Shown: positions 38,749 through 49,711 of the stretch, one piece after another | Layout: each line of letters begins with the position of its first letter | Position numbering within the stretch: position 1 is the first letter of the stretch | Source of the DNA: Streptomyces mirabilis | GTDB lineage: Bacteria; Actinomycetota; Actinomycetes; Streptomycetales; Streptomycetaceae | DNA length: 64,000 nucleotides | Direction: 5' to 3' | Assembly (NCBI RefSeq): GCF_018310535.1 | Contig: NZ_CP074102.1 | Span: 3,410,001 to 3,474,000, forward strand | Program-made: the position numbers and the translations under genes | Notes under the pieces: model-generated | What the model was told of the DNA's origin: nothing | Seen by the model: the letters and a program-made list of their open reading frames with translations, nothing else | Databases searched by the model: none

Positions 38749-39048
38749 TTACAGCTTCATCAGGCTGGCGTCGTCGACCGAGGCCGAGTGGCGGGAACGG
38801 AAGAGCGACACGATGATCGCGAGTCCGACCACGACCTCCGCGGCGGCGACGACCATCGTGAAGAAGGCGATGATCTGGCCGTCGAGATTGCCGTGCAGGC
38901 GGGAGAAGACCACGAACGCGAGGTTGCAGGCGTTGAGCATGAGCTCGACGCACATGAACACCACGATCGCGTTGCGTCTGATCAGCACGCCGGTGGCGCC
39001 GATCGTGAACAACAGGGCGGCAAGATAGAGGTAGTTGACCGGGTTCAC
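38749..39048 (-). CDS. nuoK: NADH-quinone oxidoreductase subunit K
   Basis: Small 99-residue membrane subunit with three helices. The conserved glutamates of the central proton path are in [24 protein letters not shown] (Glu about residue 35) and [15 protein letters not shown] (Glu about residue 71). GTG 39048 overlaps the nuoJ stop as GTGA. It uses a TAA stop, uncommon in this window. Normal length for the family. Confidence 0.97.
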   Translation of the reverse strand: MNPVNYLYLAALLFTIGATGVLIRRNAIVVFMCVELMLNACNLAFVVFSRLHGNLDGQIIAFFTMVVAAAEVVVGLAIIVSLFRSRHSASVDDASLMKL

Positions 39049-39863
39049 TTGGACGCCTCCTCCGTCTTCGTGCGCTCCAGGCGTTCTTCGGCTCGCTGCT
39101 CCAGCGCCTTCAGATCGCTCAGCGCCTCGGTGGACACGTCACGGATCTGGCCGCGGTCCCGCAGCGTCTTGCTGACGGTCAGCTCGGACGGGGTGCCGTC
39201 CGGGAGGAGGCCAGCGATGTCCACCGCGTTGTGCCGGGCGTAGACACCGGGGGCCGGCAGCGGCGGTACGTGCTTGCCTTCCCGTACGCGCTGCTCGGAC
39301 AGCTCGCGCTGGGTCTTGGCGCGCTCGGTGCGCTCGCGGTGCGTGAGCACCATGGCGCCGACGGCGGCAGTGATGAGCAGGGCGCCGGTGATTTCGAAGG
39401 CGAACACGTACTTCGTGAAGATGAGGGCGGCGAGGCCCTCCACGTTCCCGTTGGCGTTGGCCTTGCTCAGGCCGTTGAAGTCCTTCAGGGACGCGTTGCC
39501 GATGCCCGCGATCAGCAGGACGCCGAAGCCGAGTCCGCACACCAGGGCCAGCCAGCGCTGACCCTTGATGGTCTCTTTCAGGGAGTCCGCCGCGGTGACA
39601 CCGACGAGCATGACCACGAAGAGGAACAGCATCATGATCGCGCCGGTGTAGACGACGATCTGCACGACACCCAGGAAGTAGGCGCCGTTGGCGAGGTAGA
39701 ACACCGCCAGGACGATCATGGTGCCGGCGAGACAGAGCGCGCTGTGCACGGCCTTCTTCATGAAGACGGTGCACAGGGCGCCGATCACGGCGACCGTGCC
39801 GAGGACCCAGAACTGGAAGGCCTCTCCGGTGGAGGTGGAGTAGGCGGCGAGCTGCGCGCTCAT
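39045..39863 (-). CDS. nuoJ: NADH-quinone oxidoreductase subunit J
   Basis: A 272-residue membrane subunit with five helices in the first 180 residues ([58 protein letters not shown] with the conserved Tyr-Thr-Gly pi-bulge of TM3). A hydrophilic C-terminal extension of about 90 residues ([46 protein letters not shown]) is characteristic of actinobacteria. ATG 39863 overlaps the nuoI stop (ATGA), and the gene overlaps nuoK at its end. Part of the quinone-to-membrane coupling region. Confidence 0.96.
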   Translation of the reverse strand: MSAQLAAYSTSTGEAFQFWVLGTVAVIGALCTVFMKKAVHSALCLAGTMIVLAVFYLANGAYFLGVVQIVVYTGAIMMLFLFVVMLVGVTAADSLKETIKGQRWLALVCGLGFGVLLIAGIGNASLKDFNGLSKANANGNVEGLAALIFTKYVFAFEITGALLITAAVGAMVLTHRERTERAKTQRELSEQRVREGKHVPPLPAPGVYARHNAVDIAGLLPDGTPSELTVSKTLRDRGQIRDVSTEALSDLKALEQRAEERLERTKTEEASK

Positions 39864-40462
39864 GCCCCCACCCCCTCTTCCGTGGGCTTCTCGCCCTTGG
39901 AGACGGCGACTTGGCGCTCAGTGCCCGGCGCCGCCTCGGTCACCAGGCCCTGGTAGTAGTCCTGCTCGTCCGTGCCGGGGAAGATCGAGTGCGGTGTGTC
40001 GACCATGCCCTCATCGAGCCCGGCGAGCAGCTGCTCCTTGGTGTAGATGAGGTTGGCCCGGCTGGAGTCGGCGAGCTCGAACTCGTTCGTCATCGTGAGC
40101 GCGCGGGTGGGGCACGCCTCGATACACAGGCCGCACAGGATGCAGCGGGCGTAGTTGATCTGGTAGACGCGGCCGTACCGCTCGCCCGGCGAGTAGCGCT
40201 CCTCGTCGGTGTTGTCCGCGCCCTCCACATAGATGGCGTCCGCGGGGCAGGCCCAGGCGCACAGCTCGCAGCCGACGCACTTCTCCAGACCGTCCGGGTG
40301 GCGGTTGAGCTGGTGCCGGCCGTGGAACCGCGGGGCGGTGGTCTTCTGCTGCTCCGGGTACTGCTCCGTCAGGCGCTTCTTGAACATGGCCTTGAAGGTC
40401 ACGCCGAAGCCGGCGACGGGGTTCTGGAAACCGGGCTTGGTCTCCTTCGGCTCCTCAGCCAT
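39860..40462 (-). CDS. nuoI: NADH-quinone oxidoreductase subunit I (two 4Fe-4S)
   Basis: Peripheral-arm ferredoxin-like subunit of about 200 residues carrying clusters N6a and N6b. The two motifs are [16 protein letters not shown] and [16 protein letters not shown], each C-x2-C-x2-C-x3-C-P, with the two fourth cysteines exchanged between clusters as in 8Fe ferredoxins. I choose ATG 40462 because AAGGAGG lies 9 bases upstream; an in-frame start at 40534 would place the N-terminus inside nuoH. It overlaps nuoH by 8 bases and nuoJ by 4. It relays electrons from NuoG toward NuoB. Confidence 0.96.
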   Translation of the reverse strand: MAEEPKETKPGFQNPVAGFGVTFKAMFKKRLTEQYPEQQKTTAPRFHGRHQLNRHPDGLEKCVGCELCAWACPADAIYVEGADNTDEERYSPGERYGRVYQINYARCILCGLCIEACPTRALTMTNEFELADSSRANLIYTKEQLLAGLDEGMVDTPHSIFPGTDEQDYYQGLVTEAAPGTERQVAVSKGEKPTEEGVGA

Positions 40463-41828
40463 CGGACCCCTCCTTTCCGTCACGAGTTCCGCCATTCGAT
40501 CCGTCACTCGCAGTATCGGACCCGCCACTGACAATCAACTCGCGCTCGCGGCGTGGACGGCGCCGCGGCACGGGTGGCAGCTCCTGTCCCGGCAGTGGCG
40601 GCACCGGGAATCCACCGGCCATCGGGTCGAAGGCGGCGGGCTCGGCAGGCGCTTCCTGGGCACCCTGCTTGTCGCGGAAGATGTCCGCGGCGAACGAGAG
40701 CAGCAGCAGGACGAGGACACCGCCGCCGACGTACAGGGCGATGTCGGCGAAGTCGTAGTTCTCGTTCCTGAGGGTCCGTACGGTCGCGACGAGCATCAGC
40801 CAGACCACGGAGACCGGGATGAGGACCTTCCAGCCGAGCTTCATCAGCTGGTCGTAGCGGACGCGCGGCAACGTGCCGCGCAGCCAGATGAAGAAGAACA
40901 GCAGCAGCTGCACCTTCACCACGAACCAGAGCATCGGCCACCAGCCGTGGTTGGCACCCTCCCAGAAGGTGCTGATGGGCCACGGGGCCCGCCAGCCGCC
41001 CAGGAAGAGCGTGGTCGACACGGCCGAGACCGTCACCATGTTCACGTACTCGGCGAGCATGAACAGCGCGAACTTGATGGAGGAGTACTCGGTGTTGAAA
41101 CCGCCGACGAGGTCGCCCTCGGACTCCGGCATGTCGAAGGGGGCGCGGTTGGTCTCGCCCACCATCGTGATGATGTAGATCAGGAACGAGACCGGCAGCA
41201 GGATGATGTACCAGCGGTCGTGCTGCTGTTCGACGATCGTCGAGGTCGACATCGACCCGGAGTAGAGGAACACCGAGGCGAAAGCGGCGCCCATGGCGAT
41301 CTCGTAAGAGATCATCTGCGCGCAGGACCGCAGACCGCCCAGCAGCGGGTAGGTGGATCCAGAACTCCAACCCGCCAGCACGATCCCGTAGATGCCCACC
41401 GAGGCGACCGCGAGGATGTAGAGCATCGCGATCGGCAGGTCCGTGAGCTGCATCGTGGTGCGATGGCCGAAGATCGAGATCTCGTTGTCGGCGGGTCCGA
41501 AGGGGATCACCGCGATCGCCATGAAGGCCGGGATGGCCGCGACGATCGGCGCGAGGACGTAGACCACCTTGTCCGCGCGTTTGACGATGACGTCTTCCTT
41601 GAGCATCAGTTTGACGCCGTCGGCGAGCGACTGGAGCATGCCCCAGGGGCCGTGCCGGTTGGGTCCGATGCGCAGCTGCATCCAGGCGACGACCTTGCGC
41701 TCCCACACGATGGAGAAGAGAACGGTCACCATCAGGAAGGCGAAGCAGAAGACCGCCTTGACGACGACCAGCCACCAGGGGTCGCGGCCGAACATGGAGA
41801 GGTCTTCAGCGGCGAGGTACGGCGTCAT
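40455..41828 (-). CDS. nuoH: NADH-quinone oxidoreductase subunit H
   Basis: A 457-residue membrane subunit with about eight helices that forms the quinone-binding chamber with NuoB and NuoD. Recognisable parts are [95 protein letters not shown] (acidic first loop) and [26 protein letters not shown]-terminal extension of about 75 residues (Pro/Ala/Arg-rich, ending in Gly/Ser/Asp repeats) is beyond the usual family length and likely cytosolic. ATG 41828 overlaps the nuoG stop by 4 bases. Confidence 0.97.
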   Translation of the reverse strand: MTPYLAAEDLSMFGRDPWWLVVVKAVFCFAFLMVTVLFSIVWERKVVAWMQLRIGPNRHGPWGMLQSLADGVKLMLKEDVIVKRADKVVYVLAPIVAAIPAFMAIAVIPFGPADNEISIFGHRTTMQLTDLPIAMLYILAVASVGIYGIVLAGWSSGSTYPLLGGLRSCAQMISYEIAMGAAFASVFLYSGSMSTSTIVEQQHDRWYIILLPVSFLIYIITMVGETNRAPFDMPESEGDLVGGFNTEYSSIKFALFMLAEYVNMVTVSAVSTTLFLGGWRAPWPISTFWEGANHGWWPMLWFVVKVQLLLFFFIWLRGTLPRVRYDQLMKLGWKVLIPVSVVWLMLVATVRTLRNENYDFADIALYVGGGVLVLLLLSFAADIFRDKQGAQEAPAEPAAFDPMAGGFPVPPLPGQELPPVPRRRPRRERELIVSGGSDTASDGSNGGTRDGKEGSDG

Positions 41829-44329
41829 GCCTCCACCTCCTTGGGGGCCTCGGTGGCGAGCGTCGCCGGGCCGATGCGGACGAGTGCGCCGGGCAGCGCC
41901 CCCGTGTCGGAGGCGACGCCCCCTCCGGTGGAGTTCAGCGGGAGCCAGACCACGCGGTCGGGCATCTCGGTGATCTGCAGCGGGAGTTCGACGGTTCCGG
42001 CGCTACTGGTGACCGCGAGGAGGTCGCCCTCCTTGACGCCCGCCTCGGCGGCCGTGGCGGCCGACACACGCGCGCGTGCAGCATGCCGGGTCCCGGCGAG
42101 CGCGTCATCGCCTTCCTGGAGGCGTCCCTGGTCGAGCAGCAGCCGGTGGCCCGCGAGCACGGCCTCCCCCGCGGCGGGACGCGGCAGCGATGCCGCGATC
42201 TCCACGGGCCCGGTGGCCCGCAGGCCACCCCAGGGACCGAGCCGGTCCAGCTCCCCGCGCGTGGTGCGCAGATCCGGCAGACCCAGGTGTACGTCCATGG
42301 CGTCGGCGAGCATCTGCAGGACGCGCGCATCGGTGGGCGCCAGGCGGCGGGTCATCTGGTCGGGCTTGAGCGCGGCCTCGAAGAAGCGCACCCTGCCTTC
42401 CCAGTTCAGGAAGGTGCCCGCCTTCTCGGCGACCGCGGCCACCGGGAGGACGACATCCGCGTGCTCGGTGACCTCGCCGGGCCGCAGTTCGAGCGACACC
42501 AGGAAGCCGACTTCGGAAAGGGCCGCACGCGCGCGTGCCGGGTCGGGAAGGTCGGCGACCTCCACGCCCGCCACCACCAGGGCTCGCAGCTCCCCGCCGA
42601 CGGCGGCCTCGACGATCTGACCGGTGTCGCGCCCGTAGCGGTGCGGGAGCTCGGAGACGCCCCAGGCTGCCGCGACCTCCTCCCGCGCGCGCGGGTCGGT
42701 GGCCGGACGCCCGCCCGGCAGCAGCGACGGCAGCGCACCCGCCTCGATCGCGCCGCGCTCCCCGGCCCGGCGCGGGAGCCACACCAGTGTGGCGCCGGTC
42801 GCGGACGCGGCCCGTACGGCGGCGGTGAGCCCGCCCGCCACGCCCGCGAGCCGCTCGCCGACGACGATCACCGCGCCCTCGGTGTGCAGCGCCTCGGAGG
42901 CCTTGGCACCGTCGCCCTCCAGACCGACGCCGCTCGCGAGGGCGTCCAGCCACTCGGTCTCGGTGCCGGGCGCGGCGGGCAGCAGCGTGCCGCCCGCCTT
43001 GTCCAGGCCGCGTGTCGCGTACGTGGCGAGCGAGAAGGTCTTCTGTCCGTGTCCGCGCCAGGCCTTGCGCAGCCGCAGGAAGACTCCGGGCGCCTCCTCC
43101 TCGGCCTCGAAGCCGACGAGCAGGACGGCGGGCGCCTTCTCCAAGGTGGTGTAGGTGAGGCCCGTACCGTCGAGGTCCCGTCCGTGTCCGGCGACCCGGG
43201 AGGCCAGGAAGTCGGCCTCCTCGGCGCTGTGCACACGCGCGCGGAAGTCGATGTCGTTCGTGTCGAGGGCCACGCGCGCGAACTTGCTGTAGGCGTAGGC
43301 GTCCTCGATGGTGAGGCGGCCACCGGTCAGGACGCCGGTCCGGCCGCGTGCCGCCGACAGGCCCCGAGCCGCCGCTTCCAGGGCCTCGGGCCAGGAAGCA
43401 GGCTCCAGTTCACCCGACTCACCCCTTACCAGGGGTGTGTCGAGCCGGTCCCGCTGCTGCGCGTACCGGAACCCGAACCGTCCCTTGTCGCAGAGCCACT
43501 CCTCGTTGACCTCGGGGTCGGGGGAGGCCAGGCGCCGCATGACCTTGCCGCGCCGGTGGTCGGTGCGGGTCGCGCAGCCGCCCGCGCAGTGCTCGCACAC
43601 CGAGTGCGAGGAGACGAGGTCGAACGGACGCGAGCGGAAGCGATACGCCGCCGAGGTCAGCGCGCCCACCGGGCAGATCTGGATGGTGTTCCCGGAGAAG
43701 TACGACTCGAACGGGTCGCCCTCGCCGGTGCCGACCTGCTGGAGCGCGCCCCGCTCGATCAGCTCGATCATCGGGTCGCCCGCGATCTGGTTGGAGAAAC
43801 GGGTGCAGCGGGCGCACAGCACGCACCGCTCGCGGTCGAGCAGCACCTGCGTGGAGATCGGGACCGGCTTCTCGTAGGTCCGCTTCTTGCCCTCGAAGCG
43901 GGATTCGGCGTTGCCGTGCGACATCGCCTGGTTCTGCAGCGGGCACTCGCCGCCCTTGTCGCAGACCGGGCAGTCCAGCGGGTGGTTGATGAGCAGCAGC
44001 TCCATCACACCGTGCTGGGCCTTTTCGGCGGCGGGCGAAGTGAGGTGAGTCTTCACCACCATTCCGTCCGTACACGTGATCGTGCAGGACGCCATGGGCT
44101 TGCGCTGGCCCTCGACCTCGACGATGCACTGGCGGCAGGCGCCGGCCGGGTCGAGCAGCGGATGGTCGCAGAATCGGGGGATCTCGATGCCGAGCTGTTC
44201 GGCGGCCCGGATGACCAGGGTGCCCTTGGGCACGCTGATCTCGGCTCCGTCGATCGTCAGCGAGACGAGGTCCTCCGGCGGAACCGCCGCCTCTCCCCCT
44301 CCCGAGGGAGCGCTGGTGGTCACCGTCAT
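41825..44329 (-). CDS. nuoG: NADH-quinone oxidoreductase subunit G
   Basis: Largest peripheral subunit, about 834 residues. The N-terminal ferredoxin domain has [22 protein letters not shown] for the 2Fe-2S N1b cluster, [17 protein letters not shown] for the His-Cys3 N5 cluster, and [17 protein letters not shown] plus the following Cys for N4. [15 protein letters not shown] starts the molybdopterin-oxidoreductase-like domain and provides the extra N7-type 4Fe-4S motif. The remainder is the formate-dehydrogenase-like fold without evident molybdenum site. ATG 44329 is chosen for GGAGGTGA upstream and a 4-base overlap with the nuoF stop. Confidence 0.96.
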   Translation of the reverse strand: MTVTTSAPSGGGEAAVPPEDLVSLTIDGAEISVPKGTLVIRAAEQLGIEIPRFCDHPLLDPAGACRQCIVEVEGQRKPMASCTITCTDGMVVKTHLTSPAAEKAQHGVMELLLINHPLDCPVCDKGGECPLQNQAMSHGNAESRFEGKKRTYEKPVPISTQVLLDRERCVLCARCTRFSNQIAGDPMIELIERGALQQVGTGEGDPFESYFSGNTIQICPVGALTSAAYRFRSRPFDLVSSHSVCEHCAGGCATRTDHRRGKVMRRLASPDPEVNEEWLCDKGRFGFRYAQQRDRLDTPLVRGESGELEPASWPEALEAAARGLSAARGRTGVLTGGRLTIEDAYAYSKFARVALDTNDIDFRARVHSAEEADFLASRVAGHGRDLDGTGLTYTTLEKAPAVLLVGFEAEEEAPGVFLRLRKAWRGHGQKTFSLATYATRGLDKAGGTLLPAAPGTETEWLDALASGVGLEGDGAKASEALHTEGAVIVVGERLAGVAGGLTAAVRAASATGATLVWLPRRAGERGAIEAGALPSLLPGGRPATDPRAREEVAAAWGVSELPHRYGRDTGQIVEAAVGGELRALVVAGVEVADLPDPARARAALSEVGFLVSLELRPGEVTEHADVVLPVAAVAEKAGTFLNWEGRVRFFEAALKPDQMTRRLAPTDARVLQMLADAMDVHLGLPDLRTTRGELDRLGPWGGLRATGPVEIAASLPRPAAGEAVLAGHRLLLDQGRLQEGDDALAGTRHAARARVSAATAAEAGVKEGDLLAVTSSAGTVELPLQITEMPDRVVWLPLNSTGGGVASDTGALPGALVRIGPATLATEAPKEVEA

Positions 44330-45675
44330 GCGTTCACCTCCGTGCGGTCGGCCCAAGCGGTGGACTTGGCCGGATCAAAGGGGCAGCCGCGGCCCGTGAT
44401 GTGCTCCTCGTACTCCTCGCGGAAGTACTTGAGCGAGGAGAAGATCGGCGAGGCGGCGCCGTCGCCGAGGGCGCAGAACGACTTGCCGTTGATGTTGTCG
44501 GCGATGTCGTTGAGCTTGTCGAGGTCCGACATGACGCCCTTGCCGGCCTCGATGTCGCGCAGCAACTGCACGAGCCAGTAGGTCCCTTCGCGGCAGGGTG
44601 TGCACTTGCCGCAGGACTCGTGGGCGTAGAACTCGGTCCACCGGGTGACCGCCCGCACGACGCAGGTCGTCTCGTCGAAGCACTGGAGTGCTTTTGTGCC
44701 GAGCATGGAACCCGCGGCACCCACTCCTTCGTAATCAAGAGGGACGTCGAGGTGCTCGTCGGTGAACATCGGGGTCGAGGAGCCGCCCGGCGTCCAGAAC
44801 TTCAACCGGTGGCCGGGGCGCATCCCGCCGCTCATCTCGAGGAGTTGACGGAGTGTGATGCCGAGCGGAGCTTCGTACTGGCCCGGGCTGGCGACATGGC
44901 CGCTGAGCGAGTAGAGCGTGAAGCCCGGGGACTTCTCGCTGCCCATCGACCTGAACCATTCCTTGCCTTTTCGGAGAATGGCGGGAACTGACGCGATCGA
45001 CTCGACGTTATTCACCACAGTCGGGCACGCATAGAGGCCCGCGACGGCTGGGAAGGGGGGACGGAGCCGCGGTTGACCACGGCGGCCTTCGAGCGAGTCG
45101 AGCAGTGCGGTCTCCTCACCGCAGATGTACGCGCCCGCGCCCGCGTGCACGGTGAGCTTGAGGTCGAGTCCGCTGCCCAGGATGTTCTCGCCGAGGTAGC
45201 CCGCCGCGTAGGCCTCTCGAACGGCCTCGTGCAACCGCCGCAATACGGGGACGACTTCACCGCGGAGATAGATGAACGCATGCGAAGACCGGATGGCATA
45301 ACACGCGATCACAATGCCCTCGATGAGGCTGTGCGGGTTCGCGAAGAGGAGCGGGATGTCCTTGCAGGTTCCCGGCTCCGATTCGTCGGCGTTGACAACT
45401 AGATAGTGAGGTTTGCCATCGCCCTGAGGAATGAACTGCCACTTCATTCCGGTGGGGAATCCCGCGCCGCCCCGGCCGCGCAGACCGGAGTCCTTGACGT
45501 ACGCGATCAGGTCGTCCGGTGACATGGCCAGCGCCTTGCGCAGCCCCTCGTACCCCTCGTGCCTCCGGTAGACGTCCAGCGTCCAGGACTTCTCCTCGTC
45601 CCAGAAGGCCGACAGCACGGGTGCGAGCAGCTTCTCCGGGCTGGTCTCGTCGATCTCGGGTGCCAACGTCATCAC
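44326..45675 (-). CDS. nuoF: NADH-quinone oxidoreductase subunit F (FMN, NADH site)
   Basis: NADH-dehydrogenase subunit, 449 residues. [17 protein letters not shown] near residue 68 is the FMN/NADH glycine-rich loop, [12 protein letters not shown] and [31 protein letters not shown] are FMN contacts, and [15 protein letters not shown] with a later Cys in [12 protein letters not shown] holds the N3 4Fe-4S cluster. GTG 45675 overlaps the nuoE stop (GTGA); ATG 45672 is equally possible behind GGAGG. Several stretches (about 44900-45020 and 45270-45430) use A/T-ending codons such as TGT, TAT, TCT and CAT far more than neighbours. Confidence 0.97.
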   Translation of the reverse strand: MMTLAPEIDETSPEKLLAPVLSAFWDEEKSWTLDVYRRHEGYEGLRKALAMSPDDLIAYVKDSGLRGRGGAGFPTGMKWQFIPQGDGKPHYLVVNADESEPGTCKDIPLLFANPHSLIEGIVIACYAIRSSHAFIYLRGEVVPVLRRLHEAVREAYAAGYLGENILGSGLDLKLTVHAGAGAYICGEETALLDSLEGRRGQPRLRPPFPAVAGLYACPTVVNNVESIASVPAILRKGKEWFRSMGSEKSPGFTLYSLSGHVASPGQYEAPLGITLRQLLEMSGGMRPGHRLKFWTPGGSSTPMFTDEHLDVPLDYEGVGAAGSMLGTKALQCFDETTCVVRAVTRWTEFYAHESCGKCTPCREGTYWLVQLLRDIEAGKGVMSDLDKLNDIADNINGKSFCALGDGAASPIFSSLKYFREEYEEHITGRGCPFDPAKSTAWADRTEVNA

Positions 45676-46514
45676 TCCCCCTCCTCGGCTGCGGGACCCG
45701 CCGGGTGTGACGGATCAGAGGCCGATGTGTCCTGCGGCGCGTCGTGCGAGCTCAGGTGCTCGGCCGGCGGCTGATCCTGCGGTGCCCCGCCGCCTCGTGG
45801 GTGGACCACGCGCGCGTGGACGCTCTCCCCCTTGGCCAGGCGGAGACCGATCAGTGAGGCGGGGCCCGCGCTGCCGCCCGCCTCCACGGCTCCCTCACGC
45901 TCGTCCGGGAAGCCCGCCAGGATCCGCGCGGTGTCCTTGAAGCTGCACAAGGGGGCGCCGCGGGTGGGCGCGACCTGTGCTCCCGTGCGCAGGTCGTCGA
46001 CGAGGCGCTTCGCGGAGGCCACGGTCTGGTTGTCGAAGAACTCCCAGTTGACCATCACGACCGGTGCGAAGTCGCAGGCCGCGTTGCACTCGATGTGCTC
46101 CAGCGTGACCTTGCCGTCGTCGGTGGTCTCGCCGTTGCCGACGCCCAGGTGGTCCTGCAGGGCCTCGAAGATCGCGTCGCCGCCCATGACCGCGCACAGG
46201 GTGTTGGTGCACACACCCACCTGGTAGTCACCGCTCGGCTTGCGCCGGTACATCGAGTAGAAGGTCGCGACGGCGGTGACCTCGGCCGTGGTCAGGTTCA
46301 GTACGTCGGCGCAGAACCGCTGCCCCGTGCGCGTGACGTGGCCCTCCTCCGACTGCACGAGATGCAGCAACGGAAGGAGCGCCGAACGGGAGTCCGGGTA
46401 GCGGGCGACGATCTCGCGCGCGTCCGCTTCGAGCCGGGCTCGAACGTCGTCCGGATAGTCGGGCGCGGGCAGTTGGGGCATGCCCAGGCTGACGCCCTCG
46501 GGGGTGGTGGTCAC
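45672..46514 (-). CDS. nuoE: NADH-quinone oxidoreductase subunit E with long acidic tail
   Basis: A 280-residue thioredoxin-like subunit holding the N1a 2Fe-2S cluster. The helical start ([34 protein letters not shown]) leads to cluster ligands in [11 protein letters not shown] and [12 protein letters not shown] (C-x4-C and C-x3-C). The last 100 residues (from about 180) are a Pro/Gly/Glu-rich tail not found in short NuoE proteins. GTG 46514 makes a GTGA overlap with the nuoD stop and has GGGAGG upstream; longer upstream frames run through nuoD and are artefacts. Confidence 0.95.
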   Translation of the reverse strand: MTTTPEGVSLGMPQLPAPDYPDDVRARLEADAREIVARYPDSRSALLPLLHLVQSEEGHVTRTGQRFCADVLNLTTAEVTAVATFYSMYRRKPSGDYQVGVCTNTLCAVMGGDAIFEALQDHLGVGNGETTDDGKVTLEHIECNAACDFAPVVMVNWEFFDNQTVASAKRLVDDLRTGAQVAPTRGAPLCSFKDTARILAGFPDEREGAVEAGGSAGPASLIGLRLAKGESVHARVVHPRGGGAPQDQPPAEHLSSHDAPQDTSASDPSHPAGPAAEEGE

Positions 46515-47854
46515 CGGTCGACGCCTCCCATCACGGGGTCGATGGACGCGACGGCGACGATGACGTCGGCGACCTGGCCGCCCTCGCACATCGCCGCCAT
46601 GGCCTGCAGATTGGTGAAGGACGGGTCGCGGAAGTGGACCCGGTAGGGGCGGGTGCCTCCGTCGGACACGGCGTGCACCCCGAGCTCGCCCTTGGGCGAC
46701 TCGACCGCCGCGTACGCCTGACCCGGCGGGACGCGGAAGCCCTCGGTCACCAGCTTGAAGTGGTGGATCAGGGCCTCCATGGAGGTGCCCATGATCTTCT
46801 TGATGTGGTCGAGAGAGTTGCCGAGACCGTCGGGGCCCAGTGCGAGCTGGGCGGGCCAGGCGATCTTCTTGTCGGCGACCATGACCGGGCCGGGCTGCAG
46901 CCGGTCCAGGCACTGCTCGACGATGTGCAGCGACTGGCGCATTTCCTCCAGGCGGATCAGGAAGCGCCCGTAGGAGTCGCAGGTGTCGGCGGTCGGGATC
47001 TCGAAGTCGTACGTCTCGTAGCCGCAGTACGGCTGGGCCTTGCGCAGGTCGTGCGGTAGGCCCGCGGAGCGCAGGATGGGGCCGGTGGCGCCGAGGGCCA
47101 TGCATCCGGCCAGGTCGAGGTAGCCGACGTCCTGCATACGGGCCTTGAAGATGGGGTTCCCGGTGGCGAGCTTGTCGTACTCGGGAAGGTTCTTGTGCAT
47201 CTTCTTCACGAACTCGCGGATCTGGTCCACCGCGCCGGGCGGCAGGTCCTGGGCGAGTCCGCCGGGGCGGATGTACGCGTGGTTCATCCGCAGGCCGGTG
47301 ATCAGCTCGTAGATGTCGAGAATGAGTTCACGATCACGGAAGCCGTAGATCATGATCGTGGTGGCGCCGAGTTCCATGCCTCCGGTGGCGATGCACACCA
47401 GATGGGAGGAGAGTCGGTTCAGCTCCATCAGGAGGACGCGGATGATCGAGGCGCGGTCGGGGATCTGGTCCTCGATGCCGAGGAGCTTCTCGACGGCGAG
47501 ACAGTAGGCGGTCTCGTTGAAGAACGGCGTCAGGTAGTCCATGCGCGTCACGAACGTGGTGCCCTGGGTCCACGTGCGGAACTCGAGGTTCTTCTCGATG
47601 CCGGTGTGGAGGTAGCCGATGCCGCAGCGGGCCTCGGTGACCGTCTCGCCGTCGATCTCCAGGATGAGCCGGAGCACGCCGTGGGTGGACGGGTGCTGCG
47701 GGCCCATGTTGACGATGATGCGCTCGTCGTCGGACTTCGCCGCGGACTGGGCGATCTCGTCCCAGTCGCCACCGGTGACCGTATATACGGTGCCCTCGGT
47801 CGTCTCCCGCGCCGCCGCGGCGGACGCGCCGGAAGAAGGGGTCTGCGTGCTCAT
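46511..47854 (-). CDS. nuoD: NADH-quinone oxidoreductase subunit D
   Basis: 49-kDa subunit, 447 residues, which forms most of the quinone pocket. After a Ser/Ala-rich head it shows [25 protein letters not shown] (the quinone-contacting His), [40 protein letters not shown] and the C-terminal [12 protein letters not shown] 47854 has GGAGGTCG upstream and a 4-base overlap with the nuoC stop. It is separate from nuoC, unlike the E. coli fusion. Confidence 0.97.
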   Translation of the reverse strand: MSTQTPSSGASAAAARETTEGTVYTVTGGDWDEIAQSAAKSDDERIIVNMGPQHPSTHGVLRLILEIDGETVTEARCGIGYLHTGIEKNLEFRTWTQGTTFVTRMDYLTPFFNETAYCLAVEKLLGIEDQIPDRASIIRVLLMELNRLSSHLVCIATGGMELGATTIMIYGFRDRELILDIYELITGLRMNHAYIRPGGLAQDLPPGAVDQIREFVKKMHKNLPEYDKLATGNPIFKARMQDVGYLDLAGCMALGATGPILRSAGLPHDLRKAQPYCGYETYDFEIPTADTCDSYGRFLIRLEEMRQSLHIVEQCLDRLQPGPVMVADKKIAWPAQLALGPDGLGNSLDHIKKIMGTSMEALIHHFKLVTEGFRVPPGQAYAAVESPKGELGVHAVSDGGTRPYRVHFRDPSFTNLQAMAAMCEGGQVADVIVAVASIDPVMGGVDR

Positions 47855-48591
47855 GAGTACGACCTCCGCTGGTCCGGGGCAGGGATCTGGGCGCCCTTGT
47901 ACTCGATGGGGATGCCACCGAGGGGGTAGTCCTTGCGCTGCGGGTGGCCCTGCCAGTCGTCCGGCATCATGATCCGCGTCAGGGCCGGGTGGCCGTCGAA
48001 GATCAGGCCGAAGAAGTCGTACGTCTCGCGCTCGTGCCAGTCGTTCGTCGGGTAGACGGAGACGAGCGAGGGGACGTGCGGGTCGGCGTCGGGGGCGCTG
48101 ACTTCGAGGCGGATCAGCCGGTTGTGGGTGATCGAACGCAGGTGGTAGACGGCGTGCAGCTCCCGGCCCTTGTCGCTCGGGTAGTGCACTGCGCTCACGC
48201 CCGTGCACAGTTCGAAGCGGAGGGCCGGGTCGTCGCGGAGGGTCTGGGCGACCCGGAGCAGGTACTCGCGTTCGATGTGGAAGGTGAGCTCGTCGCGGTC
48301 GACGATCGTCTTCTCGATGGCGTTGTCGGGGACGAGTCCCTGTTCCTCCAGGGCGCCTTCCAGTTCGTCGGCGACCTCGTCGAACCAGCCGCCGTAGGGG
48401 CGGGTGGCCGGGCCGGGGAGCCGGATGGAGCGGACCAGGCCTCCGTAGCCGGTGGTGTCGCCGCCGTTGTTGGCGCCGAACATGCCGCGCTGGACGCGGA
48501 TCTCCTCGCCGCCCTCGCCGCGCTGGCCGGGGAGGTTGGAGGCGCCGAGGTCCTTCTCGGGGTTCACCCCGTTGCCGTTCGCGTCGCTCAC
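47851..48591 (-). CDS. nuoC: NADH-quinone oxidoreductase subunit C
   Basis: 30-kDa subunit, 246 residues. The conserved C-terminal region has [34 protein letters not shown] and [18 protein letters not shown], the family signature that contacts NuoD and NuoI. The first 60 residues ([35 protein letters not shown]) are a flexible actinobacterial extension. GTG 48591 is fixed by the GTGA overlap with the nuoB stop; longer frames enter nuoB. Confidence 0.96.
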   Translation of the reverse strand: MSDANGNGVNPEKDLGASNLPGQRGEGGEEIRVQRGMFGANNGGDTTGYGGLVRSIRLPGPATRPYGGWFDEVADELEGALEEQGLVPDNAIEKTIVDRDELTFHIEREYLLRVAQTLRDDPALRFELCTGVSAVHYPSDKGRELHAVYHLRSITHNRLIRLEVSAPDADPHVPSLVSVYPTNDWHERETYDFFGLIFDGHPALTRIMMPDDWQGHPQRKDYPLGGIPIEYKGAQIPAPDQRRSYS

Positions 48592-49142
48592 CGCAGCAGG
48601 CCCTTCATCTCGATGGTGGGGAGCGCCTTGAGCGCCGCTTCCTCCGCCTCGCGGGCCGCCTCCTCGGCGTTCACGCCGAGCTTGGAGGTCTGGATCTTCT
48701 GGTGGAGCTTGAGGATCGCGTCGATCAGCATCTCGGGCCGCGGCGGACAGCCGGGCAAATAGATGTCGACCGGGACGATGTGGTCGACGCCCTGCACAAT
48801 GGCGTAGTTGTTGAACATTCCGCCCGATGAGGCACAGACCCCCATGGAGATCACCCACTTGGGGTTGGGCATCTGGTCATAGACCTGCCGCAGTACCGGC
48901 GCCATCTTCTGGCTGACGCGGCCGGCGACGATCATGAGGTCGGCCTGGCGCGGTGAGCCGCGGAAGACCTCCATGCCGAAGCGCGCGAGGTCGTAGCGGC
49001 CCGCGCCGGTCGTCATCATCTCGATGGCGCAGCAGGCGAGTCCGAACGTGGCGGGGAAGACGGACGCCTTGCGCACCCAGCCCGCGGCCTGCTCGACGGT
49101 GGTCAGCAGGAATCCGCTCGGCAGCTTTTCTTCGAGTCCCAT
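48588..49142 (-). CDS. nuoB: NADH-quinone oxidoreductase subunit B
   Basis: A 184-residue subunit carrying the terminal N2 4Fe-4S cluster. Ligands are the tandem cysteines in [11 protein letters not shown], one in [11 protein letters not shown] and one in [16 protein letters not shown]. It transfers electrons to menaquinone at the NuoB/NuoD/NuoH interface. ATG 49142 lies 14 bases after the nuoA stop. The last 40 residues are Ala/Glu-rich and helical. Standard length for actinobacteria. Confidence 0.97.
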   Translation of the reverse strand: MGLEEKLPSGFLLTTVEQAAGWVRKASVFPATFGLACCAIEMMTTGAGRYDLARFGMEVFRGSPRQADLMIVAGRVSQKMAPVLRQVYDQMPNPKWVISMGVCASSGGMFNNYAIVQGVDHIVPVDIYLPGCPPRPEMLIDAILKLHQKIQTSKLGVNAEEAAREAEEAALKALPTIEMKGLLR

Positions 49143-49156
49143 GTCTTAAAGGCCCC

Positions 49157-49516
49157 TCAGTCCCATTCCAGGCCGCCGCGCCGCCATACGTACGCGTACG
49201 CGACGAAGACGGTGAGCACGAAGAGCAGCATCTCCACGAGCCCGAAAACACCCAGGGCGTCGAAGGTGACGGCCCAGGGGTAGAGGAAGACGATCTCGAT
49301 GTCGAAGACGATGAAGAGCATCGCCGTCAGGTAGTACTTGATGGGGAAGCGCCCGCCGCCGGCCGGCGTGGGGGTCGGCTCGATACCGCACTCGTAGGCC
49401 TCGAGCTTGGCCCGGTTGTATCGCTTTGGACCGATAAGCGTGGCCATGACCACGGAGAAGATCGCAAAGCCTGCCCCGAGGGCTCCCAGTACGAGGATCG
49501 GCGCATACGCGTTCAC
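49157..49516 (-). CDS. nuoA: NADH-quinone oxidoreductase subunit A
   Basis: First gene of the operon: 119 residues, three membrane helices (PILVLGALGAGFAIFSVVMATLI; KYYLTAMLFIVFDIEIVFLYPWAV; GLVEMLLFVLTVFVAYAYVW). YECGIEP in the first loop is the conserved Cys-containing segment that shifts during the active/deactive transition in homologues, and FDIEIVFLYPW has the conserved acidic pair. GTG 49516 has GAGGAG upstream. Longer in-frame starts back to 49639 would run through the Rex-type operator and are rejected. Confidence 0.96.
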   Translation of the reverse strand: MNAYAPILVLGALGAGFAIFSVVMATLIGPKRYNRAKLEAYECGIEPTPTPAGGGRFPIKYYLTAMLFIVFDIEIVFLYPWAVTFDALGVFGLVEMLLFVLTVFVAYAYVWRRGGLEWD

Positions 49517-49623
49517 GCTCCTCGCTCCTCTCAGTCGGCACTGACTGCTGGCGGTTGCGTCAGGCAAGCACTTCCGCTCCACCCGTCCCACGAACCCCGT
49601 GCGTCCCGACGAAGATCGCGTAC

Positions 49624-49641
49624 ATGTGAAGCAGGTCACAA
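49624..49641. promoter_or_regulatory. Rex operator (ROP) upstream of nuoA
   Basis: Read on the nuo strand, TTGTGACCTGCTTCACAT matches the Rex consensus TTGTGAACGCGTTCACAA in both conserved half-sites (TTGTGA and TTCACA). It lies 108 bases before the nuoA start. Rex represses respiratory genes when NADH/NAD+ is low and releases them when NADH rises, a control that fits Complex I. Confidence 0.82.
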
Positions 49642-49698
49642 GCCCAACTGCCTCGCATCTTATGCCCGCCGGTCTGTGATCTGCGACACGGGGTATTG

Positions 49699-49711
49699 CA
49701 CAAGCTTTGTG
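49699..49711. promoter_or_regulatory. CACAA-GCT-TTGTG inverted repeat
   Basis: A perfect 5/3/5 inverted repeat 58 bases upstream of the Rex-type site. The half-sites are in the opposite orientation to a Rex operator, so another regulator, or chance, is more likely. Confidence 0.35.

Noticed and set aside
40233..44581. Two plus-strand frames of about 800 codons opposite nuoH-nuoF
   Set aside because: Mirror-image frames of the conserved nuo genes; no motif and no start signal.
49699..49711. Second Rex operator from CACAA-GCT-TTGTG
   Set aside because: The half-sites face the wrong way for Rex (TTGTG should come first), so it is listed only as an unassigned palindrome.
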